Source of the DNA: Pseudomonas yamanorum
Lineage (GTDB): Bacteria > Pseudomonadota > Gammaproteobacteria > Pseudomonadales > Pseudomonadaceae
DNA length: 64,000 nt
Direction of reading: 5' to 3'
Assembly: GCF_013386765.1 (NCBI RefSeq)
Contig: NZ_JACARE010000018.1
Span: 19,535 to 83,534 of the forward strand
In this document: one piece after another, positions 52,030 to 62,510 of the stretch
Layout of the letters: each line of letters opens with the position of its first letter
Position numbering within the stretch: the first letter of the stretch is position 1
Made by a program: the position numbers and the translations under genes
Notes under the pieces: generated by a model
The model's input: the letters and a program-made list of their open reading frames with translations, nothing else
What the model was told of the DNA's origin: nothing
The model's database searches: none

Positions 52030-54077
52030 GCTGCCGCGTCCTCACTCAGGCCGCTGTGGCGCAAGAGTGCGTCAATCGACGGCGCACGTCCGCGGAAATC
52101 GACGAACAGCACCATCGGCGCCTGGGAGCCGCCACGGGCCAGAATCGCCTCGCGGAACGCCCGGCCTGTCTCGGCGTTGAGCACGCCATCTTCTTCGAAC
52201 TTGGAGAAGGCATCGGCCGACAGCACTTCCGCCCACTTGTAGCTGTAGTAACCCGCCGCGTAACCGCCGGCAAAGATGTGCGCGAAGCTGTTCGGGAAGC
52301 GGTTGTAGGCCGGCGGACGCATCACCGAGACCTCGTCACGCACGCCTTCAAGCACCTGCAACACACTGCGCCCGTCACCGTGGGTGGCATGCAGCTCAAA
52401 GTCGAACAGCGAGAATTCCAGTTGGCGCACCATCATCAGGCCGGACTGGAAGTTCTTCGCGGCCAGCATTTTTTCCAGCAGGTCCTGAGGCAGCGGCTCG
52501 CCGGTTTCATAGTGACCGGAAATCAACGCCAGGCCTTCGGGCTCCCAGCACCAGTTCTCCATGAACTGGCTCGGCAACTCCACCGCATCCCAGGCCACTC
52601 CGTTGATGCCGGACACGCCAGCGTGTTCAACACGGGTCAACAGGTGATGCAGGCCGTGGCCGAATTCGTGGAACAGGGTAGTCACTTCATCGTGGGTCAG
52701 CAGGGCAGGCTTGCCGCTGTCGGCCGGGGTGAAGTTGCACACCAGGTTGGCCACCGGGCTTTGCAGCACGCCGTCGAGGGTGCGGCGACGGTCACGGGCG
52801 CCGTCCATCCAGGCACCGCCACGCTTGTTGGCGCGGGCGTACAGGTCGAAGAAGAAGCGGCCGACGTGTTGGCCGTTTTCCTTGATTTCGAACAGGCGGA
52901 CGTCCGGGTGCCAGGTGTCGAAGCCTTTCTGCTCGGCGATCTCGATGCCGTACAGGCGTTGAACAATGGCGAACAGGCCGCTGAGCACCTTGTCGATCGG
53001 GAAGTAGGCGCGCAGGGCTTCCTGGGCGACGCTGTAGCGTTGTTCACGCAGCTTTTCGCCGTAGAAACCGCTGTCCCAGCTTTGCAGGTCCGGGCAGCCT
53101 TGTTCGCCAGCGTAAGCCTTGAGCTGTTGCAGGTCCTGGGTGGCGAACGGCTTGCTGCGCTTGGCCAGGTCCCGCAGGAAGCTCAGCACCTGGTCGCTGG
53201 ACTCGGCCATTTTGGTGGCCAGGCTCAGTTCGGAGAACGAGGCGAAGCCCAGCAGTTGTGCCAGCTCCTGACGCAGGTCGAGGATCTGTTCCATGACTGG
53301 GCCGTTATCGTTCTGACCGGCATTCGGGCCTTGGTCCGACGCACGGGTGCAGTAGGCCGCGTAGATTTCTTCACGCAGGGCGCGGTCGTGGGCGTAGGTC
53401 ATCACCGCGTAGTAGCTCGGGAATTCCAGGGTGATCAGCCAGCCGTCGAGGCCTTTGGCCTGGGCGGCGGCGGCCATTTGTGCCTTGGCCGAATCGGTCA
53501 GGCCGGCGAGGGTCGCTTCGTCGGTGACGTGCTTGGTCCAAGCCTGGGTGGCATCGAGCAACTGGTTGGAGAACTTGCTGCCCAGCTCGGAGAGCTTGCT
53601 CTGCACTTCGGCATAACGTTTTTGCTGCTCCGGCGGCAAATCGATACCCGACAGGCGGAAGTCACGCAGGGAATGTTCCAGGATAGTTTTTTGCGCCACG
53701 TCGAAGCCGGCGGCTTCCGGGCTGTTCGCCAAGGCTTCAAAGGCCTGGAACAGTTCGCGGTTCTGGCCCATCTCGGTGGAGTAGGCGCTCAACGCCGGCA
53801 GGCACGCCTCGTAGGCTTCGCGCAGTTCGGCGCTGTTGCACACGGCGTTCAGGTGGCTGACCGGGCTCCAGGCGGCGCCCAAACGGTCATTGAGTTCGTC
53901 CATGGCCAGGACCAGCCCGGCCCAGGTCGGATTTTTACCCTGGCTTTGCAGGATGCCTTCGATGGCAACACGGTTGTCGGCGAGGATCTGTTCGATGGCC
54001 GGCTGTACGTGCTCGGCACGGATCGCCGAGAACGGCGGCAGGTCGTAGGACTGCAGAAGAGGGTTGTTCGCGCTCAC
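52026..54077 (-). CDS. prlC: Oligopeptidase A (PrlC), M3 zinc metallopeptidase
   Basis: 683 residues from a GTG at 54077, chosen since S-A-N-N-P-L-L follows as in other PrlC proteins and AAGG lies upstream; a longer in-frame start exists at 54140. The zinc motif H-E-F-G-H is at residues 470-474, inside the F-H-E-F-G-H-G-L-H-H box of the M3 family. It degrades signal peptides and small cytoplasmic peptides. It is coupled to yheV and divergent from the gamma-carbonic-anhydrase gene. Confidence 0.94.
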   Translation of the reverse strand: MSANNPLLQSYDLPPFSAIRAEHVQPAIEQILADNRVAIEGILQSQGKNPTWAGLVLAMDELNDRLGAAWSPVSHLNAVCNSAELREAYEACLPALSAYSTEMGQNRELFQAFEALANSPEAAGFDVAQKTILEHSLRDFRLSGIDLPPEQQKRYAEVQSKLSELGSKFSNQLLDATQAWTKHVTDEATLAGLTDSAKAQMAAAAQAKGLDGWLITLEFPSYYAVMTYAHDRALREEIYAAYCTRASDQGPNAGQNDNGPVMEQILDLRQELAQLLGFASFSELSLATKMAESSDQVLSFLRDLAKRSKPFATQDLQQLKAYAGEQGCPDLQSWDSGFYGEKLREQRYSVAQEALRAYFPIDKVLSGLFAIVQRLYGIEIAEQKGFDTWHPDVRLFEIKENGQHVGRFFFDLYARANKRGGAWMDGARDRRRTLDGVLQSPVANLVCNFTPADSGKPALLTHDEVTTLFHEFGHGLHHLLTRVEHAGVSGINGVAWDAVELPSQFMENWCWEPEGLALISGHYETGEPLPQDLLEKMLAAKNFQSGLMMVRQLEFSLFDFELHATHGDGRSVLQVLEGVRDEVSVMRPPAYNRFPNSFAHIFAGGYAAGYYSYKWAEVLSADAFSKFEEDGVLNAETGRAFREAILARGGSQAPMVLFVDFRGRAPSIDALLRHSGLSEDAAA

Positions 54078-54179
54078 GGTTGGCACCTTGGCTGAAGAAA
54101 CATGTAAGAACAAAGATGGGGCCATCTTAATTACAATCAACGCCCACCGCAGCTATCAGCAGAAGAGAGAGAGCCTATC

Positions 54180-54722
54180 GTGACCCTTCGCACCTACCAG
54201 AATCACACGCCGGCCTTGGCCGCCGGGGCTTTCGTCGATGCGTCGGCGGTGGTGATCGGCGATGTCGAAATCGGCGCCGACAGCTCGGTATGGCCGCTGA
54301 CGGTGATCCGCGGCGACATGCACCGCATCCGCATCGGTGCGCGCACCAGCGTGCAGGACGGCTGCGTGCTGCACATTACCCACGCAGGGCCCTTCAATCC
54401 TGATGGCTTCCCGCTGCTGATCGGTGACGACGTGACCATCGCCCACAAGGTCATGTTGCATGGCTGCACGGTGGGCAATCGCATCCTGATCGGCATGGGC
54501 AGCATTGTGATGGATGGCGCCGTGGTGGAAGACGACGTGATCATCGGCGCCGGCAGCCTGGTGCCGCCGGGCAAGAAACTCGAAAGCGGCTTTTTGTATG
54601 TCGGCAGCCCGGTTAAACAAATCCGCCCGCTGACTGACAAGGAACGGGCGTTTTTCACCTACAGCGCGGCGAACTACGTGAAGCTTAAAGACCTGCACCT
54701 GGCCGAGGGCTTCGACCAATGA
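54180..54722 (+). CDS. Gamma-carbonic anhydrase-like hexapeptide-repeat protein
   Basis: 180 residues starting with GTG at 54180 after a GAGAGAG purine tract. It has hexapeptide repeats of the left-handed beta-helix (V-V-I-G-D-V-E-I-G-A-D-S-S-V) and the gamma-class metal His residues in V-L-H-I-T-H, V-T-I-A-H-K and L-H-G-C. Members of this YrdA/PaaY-type family bind zinc and may or may not be carbonic anhydrases. It is followed closely by a HAD phosphatase. Confidence 0.88.
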   Translation: MTLRTYQNHTPALAAGAFVDASAVVIGDVEIGADSSVWPLTVIRGDMHRIRIGARTSVQDGCVLHITHAGPFNPDGFPLLIGDDVTIAHKVMLHGCTVGNRILIGMGSIVMDGAVVEDDVIIGAGSLVPPGKKLESGFLYVGSPVKQIRPLTDKERAFFTYSAANYVKLKDLHLAEGFDQ

Positions 54723-54733
54723 CAAGGATCCCC

Positions 54734-55387
54734 ATGCATTACCAAACCGTTTTGTTCGACCTCGATGGCACCCTCACCGACCCGCGCGAAGGCATCACCC
54801 GCTCGATCCAGTACGCCCTCGCCAAACTGGGGATTGATGAGCCGGACCTGACCAAACTCGAACACTTCATCGGCCCGCCACTGCTGCAAGCCTTCATGCA
54901 GTTCTACGGTTTCGACGAGGCCAAGGCGTGGGAGGCGGTGAATTTTTACCGCGAGCGCTTCAAGGTCACCGGCCTGTATGAAAACAGGGTGTTTGACGGC
55001 GTGATGCCGCTGCTGGAGGCACTGAACGGCCAGGGCCGCCAACTGTATGTGGCCACGTCCAAGCCTTGGGTATTTGCCCGGGAAATTGCCCGACACTTTG
55101 ATTTTGCCCGGCACTTCAAAGTGATCTACGGCAGCGAGCTGGACGGCACTCGCACCAACAAGGTCGAGCTGATTGCGCACCTTATGGCAGAAGAAGGCCT
55201 GGACCCGGCCAGCACCTTGATGATTGGCGACCGCAAGCACGACCTGATTGGTGCCCGCAGCAATGGGCTGGATGCGGCGGCGGTGGGTTATGGGTTTGGC
55301 AGCCATGAGGAACTGAGTGCCGAGGCGCCGACCTGGCATTTTGAAACGTTGGCCGAGATGCATCAGGCGTTTTTGCAGCGGCCATAA
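54734..55387 (+). CDS. HAD-superfamily phosphatase (phosphoglycolate phosphatase/5'-nucleotidase-like)
   Basis: 217 residues from the ATG at 54734, which has AAGGA upstream; another ATG at 54719 overlaps the previous stop. Motif I is F-D-L-D-G-T-L-T, motif II includes the T in V-A-T-S-K-P, and motif IV is M-I-G-D-R-K-H-D. The cap domain is C1 type, as in Gph-like and YjjG-like enzymes. The physiological substrate is not clear. It is translated just after the gamma-carbonic-anhydrase gene. Confidence 0.85.
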   Translation: MHYQTVLFDLDGTLTDPREGITRSIQYALAKLGIDEPDLTKLEHFIGPPLLQAFMQFYGFDEAKAWEAVNFYRERFKVTGLYENRVFDGVMPLLEALNGQGRQLYVATSKPWVFAREIARHFDFARHFKVIYGSELDGTRTNKVELIAHLMAEEGLDPASTLMIGDRKHDLIGARSNGLDAAAVGYGFGSHEELSAEAPTWHFETLAEMHQAFLQRP

Positions 55388-55395
55388 AACAATCT

Positions 55396-55507
55396 CGTAG
55401 CAGCTGTCGAGCCCCAGCGAGGCTGCGTCGGGCGCGACTCGGTTCCAGCCTGGCTTGATCTCTGCGGTGCGGCCTACGCAGCCTCGCTGGGGCTCGACAG
55501 CTGCTAC
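55396..55507. repeat. REPIN: GTAGCAGCTGTCGAGCCCC inverted pair
   Basis: CGTAGCAGCTGTCGAGCCCC at 55396 and its inverse complement ending at 55507 form a 30-bp-class inverted pair with a palindrome-rich spacer. This is a different family from the GTGGGAGC copies. Its last bases overlap the TAG stop of the convergent aminopeptidase gene. Confidence 0.87.
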
Positions 55508-56541
55508 GGGGCTTCCAGTGTTCTCAGTGCCGCCTTACGCTGATCCACCGGCAACCCGCCCAGCCTCTCCACCGCTACAAAAAACCTCACCCAATCCCCG
55601 CCTTCCTCCCGGAACAACGCGGCAAACGCCGGCACCCACTGGTCATACAAACCAAACGGCAACAACCTTGCGTTGTTCATCGGCAGGTTCATCCAGGCGT
55701 CATAGCGCTTGTCGCCGGCCCACTGGCTATCGCGCATTTGCCGGTAGTCACGGCGCAGGCGTTCGAATTCGGCCGCCTTCGCCTCACGCATGGCATCTGC
55801 CGCCAGCGGCTGGGTGTACAACTGTTCCAGGCGCTTGCGGGTGTCGAGCACCAGCCGGGTGAACTGGTCGCGCTGCTTCAACGTCGACTCACTGGCAGGC
55901 GGCAAACCCTGGGCTGCACGCCACTGGCGGGTGCCTTCCTGCTCGACAAAGGTGGCGTACGACTCGTTGAACTCGGTGTCGTCCTTCACATAAAACCGCT
56001 GGTGCGCCAGCTCATGAAAAATCAGCGTGGCCAGGCGCTCATCGCCCCAATTCATCATCGAGTTCATGATCGGGTCGTTGAACCAACCCAGGGTGGAATA
56101 GGCCTCGACGCCACCAATCGACACGTCCATGCCTTGCTGCTTCAACAACGCCGCCTGGCCGCGCGCGGCGCCCTGGTTGTAGTAACCGCGATAGGCCACG
56201 CAACCGGCAATCGGGAAGCAGTGGGTCTGGGGCGAGAGGGAAAATTCAGGCGTGGCGAAGACGTTCCAGACCACGTACTGGCGGCCGATATCGGCATACA
56301 GACGGTAACTCTGGTTATCCGGCAGGTGCAGGTGTTCGCTGGCGAAGGTGCGGGCTTTTTGCGACTGCGCCAAATGCTCGCGCAGCAGCTGCGGGCGCGA
56401 GGGGTCGGCGATGACCTTGGAGACCGGCTCCCGGGCCCGCAGCAATTGCAGTTGGCCGTCTGCCAACTGACTGTAATAACTCACGCTGGAGCAGCCGCCG
56501 AGCAACAGCAGCATCAACCCGGGAAGTAAACGCCTGACCAT
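55504..56541 (-). CDS. Predicted aminopeptidase lipoprotein (COG4324)
   Basis: 345 residues with a lipobox L-L-G-G-C after an N-terminal signal, so an envelope lipoprotein. The zinc-peptidase motif H-E-L-A-H is in L-I-F-H-E-L-A-H-Q-R-F near residue 178, followed by a distal Glu in F-N-E-S-Y-A. It belongs to the COG4324 putative aminopeptidase family; no substrate is established. Its stop codon is the TAG of the GTAG end of the REPIN. Confidence 0.83.
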   Translation of the reverse strand: MVRRLLPGLMLLLLGGCSSVSYYSQLADGQLQLLRAREPVSKVIADPSRPQLLREHLAQSQKARTFASEHLHLPDNQSYRLYADIGRQYVVWNVFATPEFSLSPQTHCFPIAGCVAYRGYYNQGAARGQAALLKQQGMDVSIGGVEAYSTLGWFNDPIMNSMMNWGDERLATLIFHELAHQRFYVKDDTEFNESYATFVEQEGTRQWRAAQGLPPASESTLKQRDQFTRLVLDTRKRLEQLYTQPLAADAMREAKAAEFERLRRDYRQMRDSQWAGDKRYDAWMNLPMNNARLLPFGLYDQWVPAFAALFREEGGDWVRFFVAVERLGGLPVDQRKAALRTLEAP

Positions 56542-56681
56542 TCAAACCTCTCACAGGTAATCATCCCGCCAGACTATCTCGCCTGGGGGGAATTTTTCCA
56601 TGGCGTGGCGTGTTTATACTCATAGGGAGCTTGCTGCAGAACGCAGCCGCTCAAAACCATTCCTACAGTTGAGTGCTTAAC

Positions 56682-57104
56682 ATGCGTCAGCTACTGCTTC
56701 CCGTCACCGCGATTTTTCTCAGTGCCTGCGCGTCGACGCCGCTCCCTGCGGTGGATCCGCAACAAGCCTGGGTCGATTTCGCCACTCCGACACCCGGTGC
56801 CAAGCTGGTGATGGCGCAACGCCTGGACGGAAAGAACCTGAACGACGGGCGCTTTTTCCAGGTGCCGCCTGGCAGCCATGAATTGATGGTGCGTTTTGAT
56901 TTCGAGGTGCCTACCGGCGGCAGCTTCGGCGGGTTTGGCCAAACCACTGACCGCACCTGCTTCATGACCCTGCAATACGACCGTTTCGAGGCCGGCCAGC
57001 GTTATCGCCTGGAAGGGCGGTCACTTGGCTACAACCCGAATATCCGGCTGTACAACAAAGCGGGTCAGTTGCTGGCAGAAGAACGCAGCGTCAACTGCAT
57101 CTGA
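56682..57104 (+). CDS. Hypothetical lipoprotein
   Basis: 140 residues with a lipobox F-L-S-A-C and an otherwise beta-rich body (R-F-F-Q-V-P-P-G-S-H-E-L, Y-R-L-E-G-R-S). I cannot assign a family, though PEGA/carboxypeptidase-like extracytoplasmic beta domains look similar. No good ribosome-binding site is seen for the ATG. The stop is directly adjacent to the stop of the convergent DUF1161 gene. Confidence 0.6.
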   Translation: MRQLLLPVTAIFLSACASTPLPAVDPQQAWVDFATPTPGAKLVMAQRLDGKNLNDGRFFQVPPGSHELMVRFDFEVPTGGSFGGFGQTTDRTCFMTLQYDRFEAGQRYRLEGRSLGYNPNIRLYNKAGQLLAEERSVNCI

Positions 57105-57344
57105 TCAGTCGTTGTTCTTCTGGTAGATAATGCGCTTGGTGCCGTTTTCACAAGAGCCCACGATCATGGCGCTGTCATGATTTTTGGCCTCTTCTGCGGT
57201 AATGATTTCCAGGGTGTAGGACGGAATCGCTTTGGCCTGGATTTTGACCTCGATCTCTTTCCTCAGCTCTTCACAGTCTTTCGGCGCGGCCAGTGCCGAC
57301 GTGGCCAGCGCACCGCAGATAACCGCCAAGGCAATACGTTTCAT
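57105..57344 (-). CDS. DUF1161 secreted protein (copy 1)
   Basis: 79 residues with a signal peptide (about 1-19, ending A-L-A-A) and a DUF1161 domain with one cysteine near the start (D-C-E-E-L) and one near the end (G-S-C-E-N-G-T-K-R-I) that probably form a disulfide. Function is unknown. A second, clearly homologous copy lies at 59237-59464. Confidence 0.85.
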   Translation of the reverse strand: MKRIALAVICGALATSALAAPKDCEELRKEIEVKIQAKAIPSYTLEIITAEEAKNHDSAMIVGSCENGTKRIIYQKNND

Positions 57345-57419
57345 GTGTGAAGCTCCCTGAATGCATGCGCACGGGTGTGCGCTAAGTCTGCAATCGGCTA
57401 TTCGACCATACCTGAACGT

Positions 57420-57517
57420 GTAGGAGCGAGCTTGCTCGCGAAAAACGTCAACGATAAGGCGCACCGCCTGGAAGAGCGCGGCGCCTTTGAGTGCTTCGCG
57501 AGCAAGCTCGCTCCTAC
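57420..57517. repeat. REPIN: GTAGGAGCGAGCTTGCTCGCG inverted pair
   Basis: GTAGGAGCGAGCTTGCTCGC starts at 57420 and its inverse complement ends at 57517. This is the third REP type in the window. It lies between the DUF1161 and osmC genes, both on the minus strand. Confidence 0.88.
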
Positions 57518-57526
57518 AAGGGTTGA

Positions 57527-57958
57527 TCAACTAACGAGGGTGCCGTCCAGGGTGATTTTGGCGTTCAACACCTTGGACACCGGGCATCCTTCCTTGGCCT
57601 TTTTGCTCAATTCATCGAACTGCGCCTGGCTCGCGCCCGGGATCTTGGCCTGGAGGATCAGGTGCACTGCAGTGATCGCAAAACCACCGTCCACCTGGTC
57701 CAGGGTCACTTCGGCGTGGGTGTCGATGCTATCGGCCTTGAGCCCGGCGTCGCCGAGAATCATGGAAAAGGCCATGGAGAAACAGCCGGCATGGGCCGCA
57801 CCGATCAGCTCTTCAGGGTTGGTGCCTTTGCCGCCTTCGAAACGGGCCTTGAAGCCGTAGGGCGCTTCGCGCAGCACGCCGGTCTCCGTGGAGATGGAAC
57901 CCAGGCCAGTCTTCAGGTCGCCTTCCCAATGCGCGGATGCTTTTTTAACGATACTCAT
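57527..57958 (-). CDS. osmC: OsmC-type organic hydroperoxide peroxiredoxin
   Basis: 143 residues, the standard OsmC length. The two redox cysteines are in A-H-A-G-C-F-S-M and E-G-C-P-V-S-K. OsmC reduces organic hydroperoxides and is typically induced by osmotic and envelope stress. The ATG at 57958 has a GAGG-type site upstream. Confidence 0.92.
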   Translation of the reverse strand: MSIVKKASAHWEGDLKTGLGSISTETGVLREAPYGFKARFEGGKGTNPEELIGAAHAGCFSMAFSMILGDAGLKADSIDTHAEVTLDQVDGGFAITAVHLILQAKIPGASQAQFDELSKKAKEGCPVSKVLNAKITLDGTLVS

Positions 57959-58175
57959 AGCGGTCTCCTCGAACGGTGGTTTTGCGTCAGTAAGGGTTCT
58001 GAGGATAGACGCCCCGGCAAAGTTCATCTTGTCGGAGAAACCTAGCGATTAAGTAGGAAATTTCCGCTTCGCTATTGAATCTCGGGTATATGCCCTCATT
58101 GCATAGGACATGCACATGAAGCGGCAGGTTTTGGTTCGTCTAAGAAGCCTGCGCCCCTATTGGAGAAGCAGGCTT

Positions 58176-59177
58176 ATGAAATCGCTGTCCGACGTAAAGT
58201 TCTCGACCCTAGACCTGGTGCCTGTGCGCGCCAACGGCAGCCCGGCGCAGTCGCTGCGCAATTCCCTGGACCTGGCCCAGCATGTGGAAAAATTCGGCTA
58301 CAACCGTTTCTGGGTGGCCGAACACCACAATATGGACGGCATCGCCAGCTCGGCGACCTCGGTTTTGCTGGGTTACCTGGCCGGCGGTACTTCGACGATT
58401 CGCGTCGGCTCCGGGGGGGTGATGCTGCCCAACCACGCGCCGTTGGTGATCGCCGAGCAGTTCGGCACCCTGGAAAGCCTGTACCCGGGCCGCATCGACC
58501 TGGGCCTTGGCCGTGCGCCGGGCTCCGACCAGATGACCGCCCGCGCTCTGCGCCGTGAACGCTCCGGCAGCGCGGACGATTTCCCGGAAGACGTGGCCGA
58601 GCTGATGGCCTACCTGGGCCCACGCACCCCAGACCAGCGGGTTATCGCCGTGCCGGGCACCGGCACCAACGTCCCGGTGTGGCTGCTGGGTTCAAGCCTG
58701 TTCAGTGCGCAACTGGCGGGCGAACGCGGTTTGCCTTACGCCTTTGCCTCACATTTCGCACCGCGCCTGATGCATGAAGCGATTCGCGTCTATCGCAATC
58801 ACTTCAAGCCGTCAGCCGTGCTGGACAAGCCCTACGTGATGCTCGGCATCCCGCTGGTGGCCGCCGATACCGATGAGCAAGCCGATTACCTGGCCACCTC
58901 GGTGTACCAGCGGATCCTCGCGCTGATGCGCGGGCAAAGCCTGGTGCAGCGCCCGCCGGTCAAGACCATGGACGGCCTGTGGCTGCCCCATGAGAAAGAC
59001 GCGGTCGGCAGCTTCCTTGGCCTGGCCATGGTGGGCAGCCCGCAGAAGATCCGCGCCAAGCTGGAAGTGCTGGTGGAGCAGACCGGCGCTGACGAGCTGA
59101 TCTTTACCTGTGACCTGTACGAGCACGCCGACCGGATTCATTCCTACGAACTGCTGGCGCAGATCATGAAGGGCTAA
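58176..59177 (+). CDS. LLM-class flavin-dependent oxidoreductase (YhbW-like)
   Basis: 333 residues of the bacterial luciferase-like monooxygenase fold, with W-V-A-E-H-H-N and G-L-G-R-A-P-G-S-D motifs as in YhbW. It likely uses reduced FMN; no dedicated reductase is adjacent and the substrate is unknown. The ATG at 58176 has GGAG ten bases upstream; an in-frame extension upstream is not conserved-looking. Confidence 0.87.
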   Translation: MKSLSDVKFSTLDLVPVRANGSPAQSLRNSLDLAQHVEKFGYNRFWVAEHHNMDGIASSATSVLLGYLAGGTSTIRVGSGGVMLPNHAPLVIAEQFGTLESLYPGRIDLGLGRAPGSDQMTARALRRERSGSADDFPEDVAELMAYLGPRTPDQRVIAVPGTGTNVPVWLLGSSLFSAQLAGERGLPYAFASHFAPRLMHEAIRVYRNHFKPSAVLDKPYVMLGIPLVAADTDEQADYLATSVYQRILALMRGQSLVQRPPVKTMDGLWLPHEKDAVGSFLGLAMVGSPQKIRAKLEVLVEQTGADELIFTCDLYEHADRIHSYELLAQIMKG

Positions 59178-59188
59178 ACCCGAGGCAT

Positions 59189-59219
59189 AAAAAAACCGAC
59201 GCACTTGCGTCGGTTTTTT
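59189..59219. terminator. Bidirectional intrinsic terminator
   Basis: AAAAAACCGACGC and GCGTCGGTTTTTT form a perfect stem around ACTT. It has a T-run on both strands and lies between the convergent LLM oxidoreductase and second DUF1161 genes. Confidence 0.92.
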
Positions 59220-59236
59220 ATGTCTGCAACACGGGA

Positions 59237-59464
59237 TCACCCGCGCTTGTAGGCAATTTCCTTGGTACCGGCTTCACAGCTGCCGACAACCGTGTGGTCA
59301 CTAGGTGCAGCACCTTTGTCCACGATTTCCAGGGAATAGCCTGAAGCGCCCTTAGCGTCGATTTTCGCCGCAATCTCGCTTTTCAGCTCTTCACAAGGCT
59401 TGCCCGCCGCCAGGGCTGTGCCCGCAATGCTCAACAAACCTACCGCCAACAAAAAGTTCTTCAT
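59237..59464 (-). CDS. DUF1161 secreted protein (copy 2)
   Basis: 75 residues with signal peptide (about 1-19) and the DUF1161 pattern P-C-E-E-L-K-S-E-I and V-G-S-C-E-A-G-T-K-E-I. It is a paralog of the protein at 57105-57344 with similar spacing of the two cysteines. Function is unknown. Confidence 0.85.
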   Translation of the reverse strand: MKNFLLAVGLLSIAGTALAAGKPCEELKSEIAAKIDAKGASGYSLEIVDKGAAPSDHTVVGSCEAGTKEIAYKRG

Positions 59465-59582
59465 CCGTCACTTTCCTTGGGTTGATCGAAAGGAAGCACG
59501 CCAACGCTCGTCACGTCGACGTACCTAAAGGTTGTAGCGGAGTTTATGGCAATCGGCCAGCGCGCAAGTTCAACCGGCTGGA

Positions 59583-59798
59583 TCAACTACTGGCAATACG
59601 GAACCCTACCTTGAGGGTGACCTGGAAATGCGCGGCCTTGCCATCCTTGATGTGGCCACGGGTTTCGGTCACTTCAAACCACTCCAAGTGCTTGATGCTC
59701 TTGCTGGCTTCCGCCAGGGCATTATTGATGGCTTCCTCGATGCTGGTCGTGGAAGAGCCCACCAGTTCGACTTTCTTGTAGGTGTGATGATCACTCAT
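59583..59798 (-). CDS. Dodecin flavin-binding protein
   Basis: 71 residues, the dodecin length and pattern: [10 protein letters not shown] near the start and W-F-E-V-T-E-T-R-G around the flavin-stacking Trp. Dodecins are cytoplasmic dodecamers that bind flavins or coenzyme A for storage or protection. It lies divergently from the DUF883 gene. Confidence 0.92.
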   Translation of the reverse strand: MSDHHTYKKVELVGSSTTSIEEAINNALAEASKSIKHLEWFEVTETRGHIKDGKAAHFQVTLKVGFRIASS

Positions 59799-59954
59799 AA
59801 GGTTTTTCTCCTGGGTGGTTTATGAAGCCTAGCAGTGAATTCTCGTACTGCTTCTGGCGACCATTCCCACGCGAAAGTTCAGATTTACTGCACTTTCTGA
59901 AACCGCCGCAGTCGGAAACAACACACGCCACTCAATCACTCCAGGAGAGCCCAC

Positions 59955-60281
59955 ATGGCCAACACCTCTTTACGCAAAGCGTCATTGGAAAGCATGGAAG
60001 CCGAGATTTCGAGCCTGCTCAAATCTCTGGAAAGCCTCAAGGACGATGCGTCTGACGAGTCGCGCAAAACCCTGAAGGCCCTGAAAAGCAATGCCGAGAA
60101 CGCCCTCAAGCATTCCCGCCACCTGATCAGCGATGCCTACGAAGAAAGCAAAGTCAAAATCCGCGAAACCAGTGTTGCAACACGGGACTACGCGCAAGAG
60201 CACCCATGGACTACCGCCGGTGTCGCCGTTGGTGCGCTGGGCCTGCTGGCGGCTTACTTGCTGTGCAAACGCGGCGACTAA
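59955..60281 (+). CDS. DUF883 (ElaB/YqjD) ribosome-associated inner-membrane protein
   Basis: 108 residues: a helical, charged N-terminus (about 1-80) and one C-terminal helix (about 86-103, [15 protein letters not shown]) as in ElaB/YqjD tail-anchored proteins. Members bind stationary-phase ribosomes. GGAG lies upstream of the ATG. Its end overlaps the end of the convergent trpI by four bases. Confidence 0.86.
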   Translation: MANTSLRKASLESMEAEISSLLKSLESLKDDASDESRKTLKALKSNAENALKHSRHLISDAYEESKVKIRETSVATRDYAQEHPWTTAGVAVGALGLLAAYLLCKRGD

Positions 60282-61174
60282 ACGTCCTGGCGCGCCAGCT
60301 CAGCCTTGAGCCACTGCGCCAGTTGCCGGGCGCGCCCATCCGCGGCGCGCTTGGGTAGCCACAACGCCAGTTGCGCCGGGGTTTCACTGAAACCCCACGG
60401 CGCAACCAGGCGGCCCGCTCGCAGGTCCTCTGCCACCAGCGGCTGCGGCGCAATCGCCACCCCCAACCCTGCCACCGCTGCCTCCAGCAAATAATACAAA
60501 TGCTCGAAACCCTGGCCGTACTTCAACGCGCCGGCGTCGATCCCGTGGTGCTGAGCCCAGCTGGGCCAGGCTTGTGGGCGAGAGGTGGTGTGCAACAGGG
60601 TTTCATTGCGCAGTGCCTCGGCAGGCGCCTGGCGCAATCGTTCGTAATGGGCAAAACGTGGGCTCATGACCGGGCCGATGCGCTCGCTGGCCAATTCGTA
60701 AACCTGCATATCCGCCGGCCACGGCGGCTCGGCGAACACCAGCAGCGCATCCAACCCCGGGCGACGCGGGTCAAGGTCGCCTTCGCCTGCCGACAAGTGC
60801 AGGCGTAAATCCGGCAAATCCGTATTCAGGCGGCCCAAGCGCGGGATAAACCAGCGCGCCAGCAGGCTGCCGGAGCAGCCGAGCACAAACGGCGCGTCGG
60901 CACTGCTTTGGGTGAGTTCGGCGCAAGTGTCCCTTAAACGCTCGAACGCCTCGAAACTCGCATCCCGCAGGCGGATACCGGCATCTGTGAGTTTGAGGCC
61001 GCGCCCGTCCTTGACGAACAGGCTGACGCCGAGATGCTCTTCCAGCACCTTGAGCTGCCGGCTGACCGCCCCATGGGTGACGTGCAGTTGCTCGGCAGCC
61101 TGGCTCACGCTGTTCAGGCGAGCGGTCGCCTCAAAAGCGCGCAGGGCATTCAGCGGGGGAAGATCTCGGCTCAT
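60278..61174 (-). CDS. trpI: LysR-type regulator TrpI
   Basis: 298 residues with an N-terminal LysR helix-turn-helix (about 7-65; [16 protein letters not shown]) and a C-terminal effector domain. It is divergent from trpBA with a 109-bp gap, the classical pseudomonad arrangement in which TrpI, in response to indoleglycerol phosphate, activates trpBA and autoregulates. Confidence 0.93.
   Translation of the reverse strand: MSRDLPPLNALRAFEATARLNSVSQAAEQLHVTHGAVSRQLKVLEEHLGVSLFVKDGRGLKLTDAGIRLRDASFEAFERLRDTCAELTQSSADAPFVLGCSGSLLARWFIPRLGRLNTDLPDLRLHLSAGEGDLDPRRPGLDALLVFAEPPWPADMQVYELASERIGPVMSPRFAHYERLRQAPAEALRNETLLHTTSRPQAWPSWAQHHGIDAGALKYGQGFEHLYYLLEAAVAGLGVAIAPQPLVAEDLRAGRLVAPWGFSETPAQLALWLPKRAADGRARQLAQWLKAELARQDV

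Positions 61175-62509
<1,335 letters not shown>

Positions 62510-62510
<1 letters not shown>

Noticed and set aside
52017..54095. 692-codon open frame on the plus strand opposite prlC
   Set aside because: It is the complementary reading frame of a well-conserved gene. Its product is rich in His, Gln, Val and Gly with no domain, as expected from high-GC antisense frames.
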